NCBI GenBank assembly: GCA_045546695.1
Contig: JAZQDE010000028.1
Span: 1 to 53,305 of the forward strand
DNA length: 53,305 nt
DNA from: SIG424 sp045546695
GTDB taxonomy: Bacteria; Bacillota; Clostridia; UBA1212; UBA1255
Reading direction: 5' to 3'
Below, piece after piece: positions 42,807-51,625 of this stretch; the first letter of the stretch is position 1; every line of letters starts with the position of its first letter. The notes beneath the pieces were generated by a model. That model had not been told where the DNA came from and did not search any database. It worked only from the letters and a program-made list of their open reading frames with translations. The position numbers and the translations under genes are program-made.

Positions 42807-43714
42807 GATAGCTTTATCCTCGGATCTATGGCTTTACATATAATGTCACAAAAGAAGTTGATGAACACAATCAACAATGCAAAGAAAATTGTAGTCCCCA
42901 TAATAAGGGGATAGTCACGGCTTGCAACAGAAGATACAAACAAAGTACCCATTCCGCCTGTTGAAAATATACTTTCTACGACAAGGCTGCCTGTAAGTAC
43001 ATTCGCGCATAGTGGGCCTAAATACGAAACAACAGGAACAAGCACGTTTTTAAGCCCATGAACAAGTATGCAATAAAGTTTACCGGCACCTTTGGCCCTG
43101 GCAGTTCTTATACAATCAGAACTCATAATTTCAACCAGTCCCGTCCTTGTAAGCCTTGCTATGTAAGCCCCGGGGTATATACTGAGACATATAGCGGGCA
43201 GAAAATAGTTGATTTTGCCTGCTTCCCAGACAGGAAAAAGCTGTGTTTTTATGCAGAAAAAAAACAAAAGTAACATAGCCGTCAGATAGTTCGGCATTGA
43301 TATTATCACTGTATTCAGAAATGTCATTATTTTGTCCGGAAGTCTGCCGTCGTAAAAAGCGCAAAAACATCCGACCGAGATTCCTGTAAAAACGGCTATC
43401 ACTACTGCAATCGAACCGATAATACATGATATTGCAAAGCCGGAAAATAAGATTTCAGAGACATTACGACCTGTTTTCATCGAAATTCCGGCATCACCCT
43501 TAAACAGATTAATCAGATATTTTACAAACTGCACAGGCAGCGGTTTATCCAGACCGTACTTTTCATTCAGAATGTTTTGCATGTCAGGATCAAGCTCTTT
43601 TTCACCGGTAAAAGGATTTCCGGGAACAAGATTCATCAGGAAAAAAGTCGCAGCAGCAATTACAAATAATGTCAGAAGGGAAATTAACAATCTTTTTATA
43701 ATATATCGCGTCAT
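42803..43714 (-). CDS. oppB: Oligopeptide permease OppB
   Basis: A 303-residue permease with six helices. It starts MTRYIIKRLLISLLTLFVI, has the N-terminal LVPGNPF motif typical of OppB/DppB, a conserved YGLDKPLPVQF segment, and the EAA loop DCIRTARAKGAGKLY. With OppC it forms the peptide channel. ATG at 43714 has AGG 7 bases upstream; a longer frame start at 43735 was rejected. It is the first gene of oppBCDF. Confidence 0.93.
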   Translation of the reverse strand: MTRYIIKRLLISLLTLFVIAAATFFLMNLVPGNPFTGEKELDPDMQNILNEKYGLDKPLPVQFVKYLINLFKGDAGISMKTGRNVSEILFSGFAISCIIGSIAVVIAVFTGISVGCFCAFYDGRLPDKIMTFLNTVIISMPNYLTAMLLLFFFCIKTQLFPVWEAGKINYFLPAICLSIYPGAYIARLTRTGLVEIMSSDCIRTARAKGAGKLYCILVHGLKNVLVPVVSYLGPLCANVLTGSLVVESIFSTGGMGTLFVSSVASRDYPLIMGTTIFFALLIVFINFFCDIICKAIDPRIKLS

Positions 43715-43763
43715 TTTTACCTGCCTGCCACACAAAACATTCTGATAAATAATATATTTCGAT

Positions 43764-43791
43764 TTCCAATCAAATATGAATGTGATATACT
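43764..43791 (+). promoter_or_regulatory. Extended -10 promoter of the methyltransferase pair
   Basis: TTCCAA (43764-43769), a 16-base spacer and TATACT (43786-43791) preceded by TGa. The region is shared with the divergent oppB start, for which no clear promoter was found. Confidence 0.55.
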
Positions 43792-43819
43792 ATAAAAATT
43801 CCAGCGAGGAGGATTATTT

Positions 43820-45196
43820 ATGCAACTTCCGGCAAAGTTTACTGAGAAGATTATTGAATTGATTGGCAAAGAAGAATACTTGAAATATGAAGCATCCTTA
43901 GACCAGAATAAGGCATGCGGACTCAGAGTAAATACACTTAAAATTACACCGGAAGAATTTGCAACAGCATTTGCGCTTGATCTTCCGATGCAGGACTCTA
44001 TTCCATGGACAAGTGACGGCTTTTATTACGACAATTCACTTTTTCCCGCAAAAAATGCACTGTATCATGCAGGACTTTTCTATCTGCAGGACCCGAGCGC
44101 AATGTACCCGGGACAGAATCTTGGCGTAGAGCCGGGCGACCGCGTGCTTGATATGTGCGCAGCTCCCGGTGGCAAATCAACGAAAATCGCATCTGAACTT
44201 AAAGGTCAGGGCGTGCTCGTTGCAAATGATATCAGCGAAACAAGAGTAAAGGCTCTTGTTTATAATCTTGAACGCTGGGGCTGTAAAAATGCCATTATTA
44301 CGAACGAAAGTCCTGAAAACTTATGTAAACATTTCACGGGCTATTTCAATAAGATTCTGATTGATGCACCTTGTTCGGGCGAGGGCATGTTCAGAAAAGA
44401 CGATGAGGCCCTCTCTGCGTGGGGCAAGTATGACAAGAGCAAATTCACACAGATACAAGGTGAGCTTCTTGAATACGCATCACAGCTTCTTACACCCGGC
44501 GGCACGATTATATATTCTACGTGTACGTTTGATGATGCAGAAGATGAGAAAATAATCGAGGCCTTCCTTACGGAACATCCTGAATTTGAAGTCGCTTCGC
44601 TGGAGAAAAAAGGCGGCATTTCAGACGGTATCGGCTTGCCGGACGCTGCCAGATTATGGCCGCACAGATTAAGAGGTGAAGGTCATTTTACATGCAAACT
44701 CAAATCAACTTCGGATGCAGAAGACGCACCCAAATCAAACGTTGATTATAAAAGACAGCGCAGCTACAAGCTCCTTGACGGTCCGCAGCCTGAGGTCAGG
44801 GAATTCTGGCAGAAAAACATGACTTCCGATATATGGAAGGGATATTATCTTAAAATCAATTCAAATCTCTATTATCTTCCAATCAAACCGCCGAATTTAG
44901 ACTCACTTACAGTCGCGCGTTTCGGCCTTTATATGGGTGACGTAGAGCATTATAAATTCAAGCCTTCTCATCAGTTTTCACTGGCTTGCGACAAAAATGA
45001 GTTCAAAAACAACGTAGATTTTGATGCAAAAGACGACGCAATCAGACGCTTCTTGCTCGGCGAAACGATTACAGATATTGACTGCCCGAACGGGTATGCT
45101 GCAGTCAGGGTAGAAGGACATATTATCGGTCTTGTAAATGTAAATAATAAAGTTGGTAAAAATATGTATCCGAAGGGATGGAGAAGAGTAATATGA
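43820..45196 (+). CDS. RsmB/NOP-family rRNA (cytosine-5)-methyltransferase, RsmF-like
   Basis: A 458-residue enzyme of the NOL1/NOP2/Sun family. SAM motif DMCAAPGGKST (111-121), catalytic DAPCSGEGMFRK (C185) and STCTFDDAEDE (C235). The C-terminal ~170 residues match the extra domains of RsmF/YebU, which methylates C1407 of 16S rRNA; the exact position methylated here is unproven. AGGAGG precedes the ATG. The stop overlaps the next gene (ATGA). Confidence 0.92.
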   Translation: MQLPAKFTEKIIELIGKEEYLKYEASLDQNKACGLRVNTLKITPEEFATAFALDLPMQDSIPWTSDGFYYDNSLFPAKNALYHAGLFYLQDPSAMYPGQNLGVEPGDRVLDMCAAPGGKSTKIASELKGQGVLVANDISETRVKALVYNLERWGCKNAIITNESPENLCKHFTGYFNKILIDAPCSGEGMFRKDDEALSAWGKYDKSKFTQIQGELLEYASQLLTPGGTIIYSTCTFDDAEDEKIIEAFLTEHPEFEVASLEKKGGISDGIGLPDAARLWPHRLRGEGHFTCKLKSTSDAEDAPKSNVDYKRQRSYKLLDGPQPEVREFWQKNMTSDIWKGYYLKINSNLYYLPIKPPNLDSLTVARFGLYMGDVEHYKFKPSHQFSLACDKNEFKNNVDFDAKDDAIRRFLLGETITDIDCPNGYAAVRVEGHIIGLVNVNNKVGKNMYPKGWRRVI

Positions 45197-46350
45197 ACAA
45201 GAAAATCGCTGATAAAATAGAATTTTTTATGATAGGTCTCAAAGGCCGTTTTGATGAAAACAAAGACTTTCTCGACAAGATTACAGTCAGCCTCAAATCG
45301 GGCGTGAAAAACTTCGGAATCGAGGCAAAAGAAGAAGGCGGCAAATTACTTTTCACATATATTGGCAATAAATACGAACTTGATTTTGACGGTTTTATTG
45401 CATTTATCAAAGAGACCGTTCTCAATTATGACGAGATGGTGCTTGCTTATCTTGAAAGAGGCAAGACTGTTTACATAAATGCCGACAACAAAAACGTTAC
45501 GACAGCGATGCAGCAAAGCACGTATGTTGCTCCCGAAGAAGCGCACGCCGCTATGGATGTTATGAGCAAGCGTGAGTATTACGTAAAGCCGGAAAGAGCT
45601 CCAAAGCTCCTTAAAACTATCGGTATTCTCGGCACAAACGGCAAGGTGAAAAATGACAAAATAAGGAAGTACAACCAGATTGACCATTTTGTGGAAATAA
45701 TTCATCCGCTTTTAGAAGAACTGGCTGCTAAATATGATGAGATAAGAATTATTGACTGTGCCTGCGGCAAGTCATATCTGTCTTTTGTACTCAATTATTA
45801 TATCCGTGAAGTTCTTGGTAAAAAATGTTATATATTGGGACTTGATTACAATGAAAACGTTATAGAAGAATCACGCCGTATGGCAGCAGAACTCGGCTAT
45901 AAAAACATGCAATTTGTATGTACTGATATCAGGGCGTATACACCTGACAACAATTACCAGCTTCTTTTGTCTTTACATGCCTGCGATACTGCAACAGACA
46001 AGGCCCTTCGCTTTGCAATGAAGCACAACATTAAATCTATTGTCTGCGTACCTTGTTGTCATAAGGAAATGAACAAGTCACAGTATACACTTCCGGGTTT
46101 TGAAAATATCACCAGGCATGGCATTCTGAGAGCACGCCTTGCAGACAGCCTCACAGACGGCATGCGACTTTTATACCTCGAAGCAATGGGATACGAGACG
46201 TCGATAGTAGAGTACATCTCACCGCTTGATACTCCTAAAAATCTGATGATAAGAGCGATTAAAAAAGGCGGCACAAATCAGGCTAAAATGCAGGAGTTTG
46301 AGGCTCTTTGCAAAGTGCTTGGATGCGAACTTTCGATTGCTCACGATTAA
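45193..46350 (+). CDS. SAM-dependent methyltransferase (Methyltransf_32-like)
   Basis: A 385-residue protein with a ~150-residue N-terminal domain and a C-terminal Rossmann methyltransferase domain: RIIDCACGKSYLSFVLNYY (SAM site), GLDYNENVI, SLHACDTATDKAL and VCVPCCHKEMN. The LHAC and PCC(H) motifs are those of the GSTCD/Trm13-like methyltransferase group, which points to RNA as substrate, by inference. ATG at 45193 overlaps the RsmF-like stop by four bases, so the two are co-translated. Confidence 0.82.
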   Translation: MNKKIADKIEFFMIGLKGRFDENKDFLDKITVSLKSGVKNFGIEAKEEGGKLLFTYIGNKYELDFDGFIAFIKETVLNYDEMVLAYLERGKTVYINADNKNVTTAMQQSTYVAPEEAHAAMDVMSKREYYVKPERAPKLLKTIGILGTNGKVKNDKIRKYNQIDHFVEIIHPLLEELAAKYDEIRIIDCACGKSYLSFVLNYYIREVLGKKCYILGLDYNENVIEESRRMAAELGYKNMQFVCTDIRAYTPDNNYQLLLSLHACDTATDKALRFAMKHNIKSIVCVPCCHKEMNKSQYTLPGFENITRHGILRARLADSLTDGMRLLYLEAMGYETSIVEYISPLDTPKNLMIRAIKKGGTNQAKMQEFEALCKVLGCELSIAHD

Positions 46351-46428
46351 GGCTTTAAAACGTAACAAACTATTCACAATAGATTAAATGTTTATACTTA
46401 ATAAGACACCACAATCGTAAGAAAAAGT

Positions 46429-46457
46429 GTTATAATTATAACTGTTATAAATATAAC
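46429..46457 (+). promoter_or_regulatory. Tandem palindromic operators over the marR promoter
   Basis: GTTATAATTATAAC (46429-46442), a perfect palindrome, and GTTATAAATATAAC (46444-46457), perfect except for the centre, are 15 bases apart. The first contains the -10 TATAAT (46431-46436, preceded by TGt). Bound MarR would block the promoter, which implies autoregulation of the marR-ABC unit. Confidence 0.75.
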
Positions 46458-46476
46458 AAAAATGGAGGCGGACATT

Positions 46477-46902
46477 GTGGTAGATGGTTTTTGGAATTAT
46501 TTATATCTCGGAAAAAACTTTTTCAGAAAATGCTACGAACCCGTATGTGAACAATACGGCCTTAGTGCGCTTGAACTTGATATTATAATTTTTTTGGCAG
46601 AATCGCCTGAAGATTATACAGCATCAAAAATTGCCGAAAAGCGCGGATTTGCAAAATCAAACGTTTCAAATGCTGTCAGAAGACTTACTGATGAGGGTTT
46701 TATTGCAGGTTATTACCTTAATGAAAACAGAAGAAGCGTACATCTGAGATTGCTTGAAAAAGCAAATGAAGTAATCAAAACAGCCGATATTGCAAAAGAA
46801 AAGTTTCTCAGTGCGATTTTCGATGGTTTTTCACCTGATGATTTAGAGAATATAAAAAATTATTTCACACGTCTTGCAAACAATATAGAAAAAGTTAATT
46901 AA
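46477..46902 (+). CDS. MarR-family transcriptional regulator
   Basis: A 141-residue winged-helix regulator. DYTASKIAEKRGFAKSNVSN is the helix-turn-helix and YLNENRRSVHLRL the wing. The start is GTG at 46477, 8 bases after GGAGG (46464-46468); the ATG at 46462 overlaps that site. It lies 19 bases before the ABC transporter gene, which it probably controls together with itself through the tandem operators upstream. The ligand is unknown. Confidence 0.88.
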   Translation: MVDGFWNYLYLGKNFFRKCYEPVCEQYGLSALELDIIIFLAESPEDYTASKIAEKRGFAKSNVSNAVRRLTDEGFIAGYYLNENRRSVHLRLLEKANEVIKTADIAKEKFLSAIFDGFSPDDLENIKNYFTRLANNIEKVN

Positions 46903-46921
46903 CATATACGGAGGAAAAATT

Positions 46922-49900
46922 GTGTTAGAACTCAAAAACATTAAAAAAGATTATCCGGCCGGAAGCGGCGCGGTGCATGCACTTAAAGGCATTGACCTTA
47001 CGTTCCGCAAATCTGAGTTTGTATCGATTCTCGGACCTTCGGGCTGCGGCAAAACAACGATGCTCAACATCATCGGCGGCCTTGACGGATATACGGAAGG
47101 TGACCTTATAATCAACGGCACCTCAACAAAAGAGTACAAAGACAGAGACTGGGATACGTACCGCAACCACTCAATCGGCTTCGTTTTCCAGAGCTATAAT
47201 CTCATACCTCACCAGTCAGTACTCCAGAACGTTGAACTTGCGCTCACACTTTCAGGCGTTTCTAAATCAGAAAGAAAGAAGCGCGCCACAGAAGCACTTG
47301 AAATAGTTGGCCTTGGCGATCAGCTCAATAAAAAGCCCGGTGAAATGTCAGGCGGACAGATGCAGCGTGTTGCTATAGCAAGAGCGCTCGTAAATAATCC
47401 GGACATCATTCTTGCAGACGAACCTACGGGCGCACTTGACACTGAGACGAGCGTTCAGGTTATGGATATACTTAAAAAAGTATCAGAAGACCGTCTGATT
47501 ATCATGGTAACGCACAACCCCGATCTTGCTCAGAAATACTCAACACGTATCATAAACATGCTTGACGGTGAGATTGTAAGCGACTCAATGCCTCTTTCGG
47601 AAGATGAGATCAAAGCAGAATATGACAGAGCTATCGCAATTAAAGAAGCACGCAAAGGTAAACGTGAAAAGAAACCTTCAATGTCATTTTTCACAGCTTT
47701 TATGCTTTCGCTCAAAAATCTTTTCACCAAAAAAGGACGTACAACGTTGACCTCTTTTGCCGGTTCAATCGGTATCATCGGTATTGCTTTGATTCTTGCT
47801 GTTTCACAGGGAATGACAATTTTTATTGACGACGTTCAGGAGTCTACTCTCAGTGCTTATCCGCTTACGCTTGAATCACAGACTATGGATATGACAGAGA
47901 TGATGATGTCATTTATGGAGGCAAGCAAAGGACATGAGCATGAAAACGATGCGATTTACAAAGAGCCGATTATCGGTGATATGGTAGATGCTCTGAGCAA
48001 ACTCGAAATCAGTGAAAATGACCTCAAATCGTTTAAGTCTTATCTCGAAGAACAGCTCAAAGACCCGGATTCGCAATTTGCAAAGGCAGTCAGCGGCGTT
48101 CAGTACACATATACATTGAGACCGACAATTTATACCAAAAATATTGATGGTAAGATTGTCAAATCTGATACGAGCGAGCTTATGGCGCAGATGATAAGCG
48201 ACTTTATGCTCCAGATATCAACAAATGGTTCATCATCAGAAGATTCTTCTGCTTCTTCAGATATGACATCAATGCTCATGATGAATCCGATGCTCAGCGG
48301 CAGCTCGATGTGGCAGGAGCTTCTGCCCGGACTAAAAGAAGGTGACGCAATCAACGACGTTTTAGAAGATCAGTACGACGTAATATATGGTACGTGGCCA
48401 AATGATGCAAATGAGATTGTTCTCGTTGTAAATGAGAACAATGAGCTCGATGACCTTACGTTATTTGCTCTCGGACTTTTAAGCGAAACAGAGATTGACG
48501 CGATTATTAATGCCGCTGCAACAGGTCAGCCTCTTAATGATGAAATGAAGAAATGGTCATACGAAGAGATTTGTAATCTTAAATTCAAGGCAATTCTCCC
48601 ATATCAGACATATCAGGATTTCGGTGGAGTATTCGTTGATGTCAGTGAAAATGAGAACATGCTCAAAATGCTTTACGAGACGGCATTTGAACTTGAAGTT
48701 GTCGGTATTATCCGTCCTGATCCGGATGCAGACGCAACAATGCTCTCAGGCTCAATCGGTTATACACGTATGCTCACAGAACATATAGTAGAAGACGCTA
48801 AAAATTATCCTGTTGTAAAAGCTCAACTTGAGAATCCTACCATTGACGTTCTTACAGGTCTTCCTTTCAAGACAAACACAGGTTTGCTTACAGATGAAGA
48901 AAAAGAAACATTATTTAAGGAATATCTTAATGAGCTTGATGTAAAAGCAAAAGCAGAGGCATATATCTTAATTCAGTCACTCAACGTTCAGAAGGAACAA
49001 CTTGAGCCTCAGGTCGATGCCATTATGGCAGATATGACAGATAAGGAAGCTATCGTCGCTCAAATCAGTGAAGCAATTGCATTGCAGATGGGCGTTGACA
49101 GTCAGCAGATTGCAGAACAATTATCTTCTCTTAGCATAGAAGAACTCCATGAGATGCTTCGTCCTTCAATTGAAGAGCAGGTAAAGGCAGGTATTGAAGC
49201 TCAGATAAGAGCTTCTGTGGCACAGGTGCCGGAGGAAAATCTTGCAGCTATGCTTATGAATGATTCACAGTCCTTTACAGCAGAAGATTGCGCTCTTTAC
49301 TATGATGAAATTACAGTATTTTCGCAGTCAACCTATGAGCAGAATCTTACTTTGATTGGCAGCGTAGACTTAGACGATCCGGCTACAATAAATCTTTACA
49401 CATCATCTTTTGAGTTTAAAGATCTGATTGTCGATGAGATTGATAAATATAATGATTCAGTTGAGCAATCACATAAGATTGCATATACAGACTTCCTTGG
49501 TCTTATGATGTCATCAATCACGACTGTTATCAACGCAATCACATACGTTCTCATTGCATTTGTTGCAATATCCCTGATCGTTTCATCAATAATGATCGGC
49601 GTAATAACATTGATTTCAGTTCAGGAACGTACGAAAGAAATCGGTATTCTCCGTGCAATCGGCGCTTCAAAGAGACACGTTTCCAGTATGTTCAATGCAG
49701 AGACGATTATCATAGGCTTTACTTCGGGTATGCTCGGTGTACTTGTTACGTATCTGCTCTGTATCCCGGTAAACATGATACTTCACAGCCTGACAAATAT
49801 TGAGAATCTCAGCGCAACTCTGCCGGTCGGAGCAGCAATAATTCTCGTAATCATCAGCATGTGCCTCACACTCGTTTCCGGCTTGATTCCGTCAAGAAGC

Positions 49901-49942
49901 GCAGCTAAAAAAGATCCTGTTGTGGCTCTCAGGACAGAATAA
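46922..49942 (+). CDS. MacB-like ABC transporter, ATPase and FtsX-type permease in one chain
   Basis: A 1006-residue protein. The ATPase domain (1-225) has Walker A GPSGCGKTT (38-46), signature EMSGGQMQRVAIARAL (141-156) and Walker B IILADEPTGALD (162-173). TM1 is at about 275-295, and a very large extracytoplasmic domain with helical, Gln/Glu-rich segments fills about 300-855. Three C-terminal helices of FtsX type (RAIGASKRHVSSMFNAETI between them) follow. Mechanotransmission ABC proteins of this type act on antimicrobial peptides or lipoproteins outside the membrane instead of transporting through it. GTG start with GGAGG 7 bases upstream. A terminator follows. Confidence 0.92.
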   Translation: MLELKNIKKDYPAGSGAVHALKGIDLTFRKSEFVSILGPSGCGKTTMLNIIGGLDGYTEGDLIINGTSTKEYKDRDWDTYRNHSIGFVFQSYNLIPHQSVLQNVELALTLSGVSKSERKKRATEALEIVGLGDQLNKKPGEMSGGQMQRVAIARALVNNPDIILADEPTGALDTETSVQVMDILKKVSEDRLIIMVTHNPDLAQKYSTRIINMLDGEIVSDSMPLSEDEIKAEYDRAIAIKEARKGKREKKPSMSFFTAFMLSLKNLFTKKGRTTLTSFAGSIGIIGIALILAVSQGMTIFIDDVQESTLSAYPLTLESQTMDMTEMMMSFMEASKGHEHENDAIYKEPIIGDMVDALSKLEISENDLKSFKSYLEEQLKDPDSQFAKAVSGVQYTYTLRPTIYTKNIDGKIVKSDTSELMAQMISDFMLQISTNGSSSEDSSASSDMTSMLMMNPMLSGSSMWQELLPGLKEGDAINDVLEDQYDVIYGTWPNDANEIVLVVNENNELDDLTLFALGLLSETEIDAIINAAATGQPLNDEMKKWSYEEICNLKFKAILPYQTYQDFGGVFVDVSENENMLKMLYETAFELEVVGIIRPDPDADATMLSGSIGYTRMLTEHIVEDAKNYPVVKAQLENPTIDVLTGLPFKTNTGLLTDEEKETLFKEYLNELDVKAKAEAYILIQSLNVQKEQLEPQVDAIMADMTDKEAIVAQISEAIALQMGVDSQQIAEQLSSLSIEELHEMLRPSIEEQVKAGIEAQIRASVAQVPEENLAAMLMNDSQSFTAEDCALYYDEITVFSQSTYEQNLTLIGSVDLDDPATINLYTSSFEFKDLIVDEIDKYNDSVEQSHKIAYTDFLGLMMSSITTVINAITYVLIAFVAISLIVSSIMIGVITLISVQERTKEIGILRAIGASKRHVSSMFNAETIIIGFTSGMLGVLVTYLLCIPVNMILHSLTNIENLSATLPVGAAIILVIISMCLTLVSGLIPSRSAAKKDPVVALRTE

Positions 49943-49970
49943 CAGCCCGGTATTTTCAGAATATAACAAT

Positions 49971-50004
49971 AAACTGCAGGCAATAATATGTCTGCAGTTT
50001 TTTT
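49971..50004 (+). terminator. Rho-independent terminator after the ABC transporter
   Basis: AAACTGCAG (49971-49979) pairs with CTGCAGTTT (49992-50000), with a 12-base loop and a T-run to 50004. Confidence 0.85.
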
Positions 50005-50030
50005 ATCGCTGAAAAGCACCCGGGGGTATT

Positions 50031-50693
50031 TTGGTACACATTATAAGAACAACAATTATGTTTACGGCAGTAATTGTAATAATGCGTTTTATGGGAAAAA
50101 GGCAGATAGGACAGCTTCAGCCATACGAACTTGTTATTGCAATGATGATATCAGATCTTGCGTCAATACCGCTGCAGGATAACTCAATATCGCTTATTAA
50201 TGGTTTTTTACCTATATTGACGTTAATGGTATTGCAGATACTTATTTCTTTTTTGATAATGAAATTTAAATTCCTGAGAAATATTATATGTGGAAAGCCA
50301 TGCGTACTAATCAAAAATGGCGTTATTATCAAGAAAAATCTTAAAAAGCAAATGTACAATCTCGATGACCTGCTTGAGACTCTGAGGCTTCAGGGCAGTC
50401 CCGATATCGGCAGTATACAGCTTGCCGTTCTGGAAAATAATGGGAACGTCAGCATCAGCCTGTATCCCAACAAGAGTCCTGCAACGAAAGAAGATGTAAA
50501 GGAGGGTGAATTTTCACAGACAGGAATACTTACTGATATTATTATTGGTGGATATTTACTTAAGGACAATATGCGGATGCTCGGAATAACATACAGGGAA
50601 CTATCAAAAGAGCTTCAGAGGAGAGGTCATGATAATCCGCATAAGGTTTTCTACTGTTATATAGATTCGCAAGGGGAGTATCATGTGCAGTAA
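50031..50693 (+). CDS. DUF421 (YetF-like) membrane protein
   Basis: A 220-residue protein with three N-terminal helices and a soluble C-terminal domain. RFMGKRQIGQLQPYELVIAM (about 19-38) is the DUF421 hallmark, and GKPCVLIKNGVIIKKNLKK and LDDLLETLRLQG follow. The family is widespread in spore formers; some members are spore-membrane proteins, but the role here is unknown. The start is TTG at 50031 behind a GGGGG run, with uncertain spacing. It comes after a terminator and 71 bases before ftsQ. Confidence 0.82.
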   Translation: MVHIIRTTIMFTAVIVIMRFMGKRQIGQLQPYELVIAMMISDLASIPLQDNSISLINGFLPILTLMVLQILISFLIMKFKFLRNIICGKPCVLIKNGVIIKKNLKKQMYNLDDLLETLRLQGSPDIGSIQLAVLENNGNVSISLYPNKSPATKEDVKEGEFSQTGILTDIIIGGYLLKDNMRMLGITYRELSKELQRRGHDNPHKVFYCYIDSQGEYHVQ

Positions 50694-50700
50694 CTTCTAC

Positions 50701-50729
50701 TTGCAAAGCGCCGGATATTATGAGATAAT
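50701..50729 (+). promoter_or_regulatory. Sigma-A promoter of ftsQ-ftsA
   Basis: TTGCAA (50701-50706), a 17-base spacer and GATAAT (50724-50729) preceded by TGa, 35 bases before the ftsQ ATG. Confidence 0.65.
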
Positions 50730-50764
50730 GAATTAGTTATTTACTAAAGAAGAGGCTTGTATAG

Positions 50765-51592
50765 ATGCAAGAAAATAAAAATATTACAGAAAATAATATT
50801 GACAACGAGAAAAAACCATTCGTTCTGACTAATAAATGGAAAGCCCTTATATTGGGCTTCATTGCGGTTGCGGTTTTCATCGTTGTTATTTTTTCGCCTG
50901 CTTTTTCAGTAAAAGAAATTAATATAGAAGGTTCTGAATATTATTCTGAGGAAGAAATCTCTGCATATCTTGATCATCTTATGAGAAAAAACGGAAACGT
51001 GCTTTTGCTGAAAAATACGAAGTTCTCTGAAACAGGTCGTATATTTGCTTCTCATCTCACAGTCGAGGAAGAAAAACTCATATTTGATTTTCCGCTTATA
51101 AGGGATGCTCAGATAACGTATTCCGCTCCGGGAACAATAAATGTCACACTGACAGACAGACACCCTGTAATGATGGTGGATTATTACAGCACTTTCATAT
51201 ACGTAGATACACAAGGTTATGTTCTGGCTGTCAATTCTGAAGGGAATACTAATGATTTACCGGTTATTCAGGGGATTGACATCGATACCTTTAAGGTTGG
51301 ATCCCCGCTTACTCTTGTGTCGGATAAAAAAATCGATGCAGCAATTAAGCTGAGCCTTGCAATTTCTGAACTTTCTATGAATGATTATATTGATATTATT
51401 GATGTTTCGGATTATAATAATATCCGTATGTTTTGTGCTCCGTCACTTGCTATAGAGTTTGGAAGTCTTGAAAATCTTAAGGTCAGACTCTCAATTCTCA
51501 AGGGTGTTTTTGATACCGGAGTAGATGGTAGTTCCAATGGCACGATTGATATGACAGGTAGTAATGTCCCGGTTTTCAGGGAAAATACATAA
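50765..51592 (+). CDS. ftsQ: Cell division protein FtsQ/DivIB
   Basis: A 275-residue bitopic protein with a short polar cytoplasmic tail, one helix (about 29-47), then a POTRA domain (FSVKEINIEGSEYYSEEEI) and the FtsQ beta domain with TLTDRHPVMMVD and YVDTQGYVLAVN. It joins FtsL and FtsB (DivIC) in the divisome. GAGG precedes the ATG. It is upstream of ftsA, as in classical division clusters, but no mur genes are seen here. Confidence 0.92.
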   Translation: MQENKNITENNIDNEKKPFVLTNKWKALILGFIAVAVFIVVIFSPAFSVKEINIEGSEYYSEEEISAYLDHLMRKNGNVLLLKNTKFSETGRIFASHLTVEEEKLIFDFPLIRDAQITYSAPGTINVTLTDRHPVMMVDYYSTFIYVDTQGYVLAVNSEGNTNDLPVIQGIDIDTFKVGSPLTLVSDKKIDAAIKLSLAISELSMNDYIDIIDVSDYNNIRMFCAPSLAIEFGSLENLKVRLSILKGVFDTGVDGSSNGTIDMTGSNVPVFRENT

Positions 51593-51625
51593 GAGAAATA
51601 ACAAGCAGAAAGTAGGTAGATTTTA

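Noticed and set aside
46351..46428. Possible terminator after the methyltransferase pair
   Set aside because: Only a 5-bp stem (ACTATTCACAATAG-type) without a T-run.
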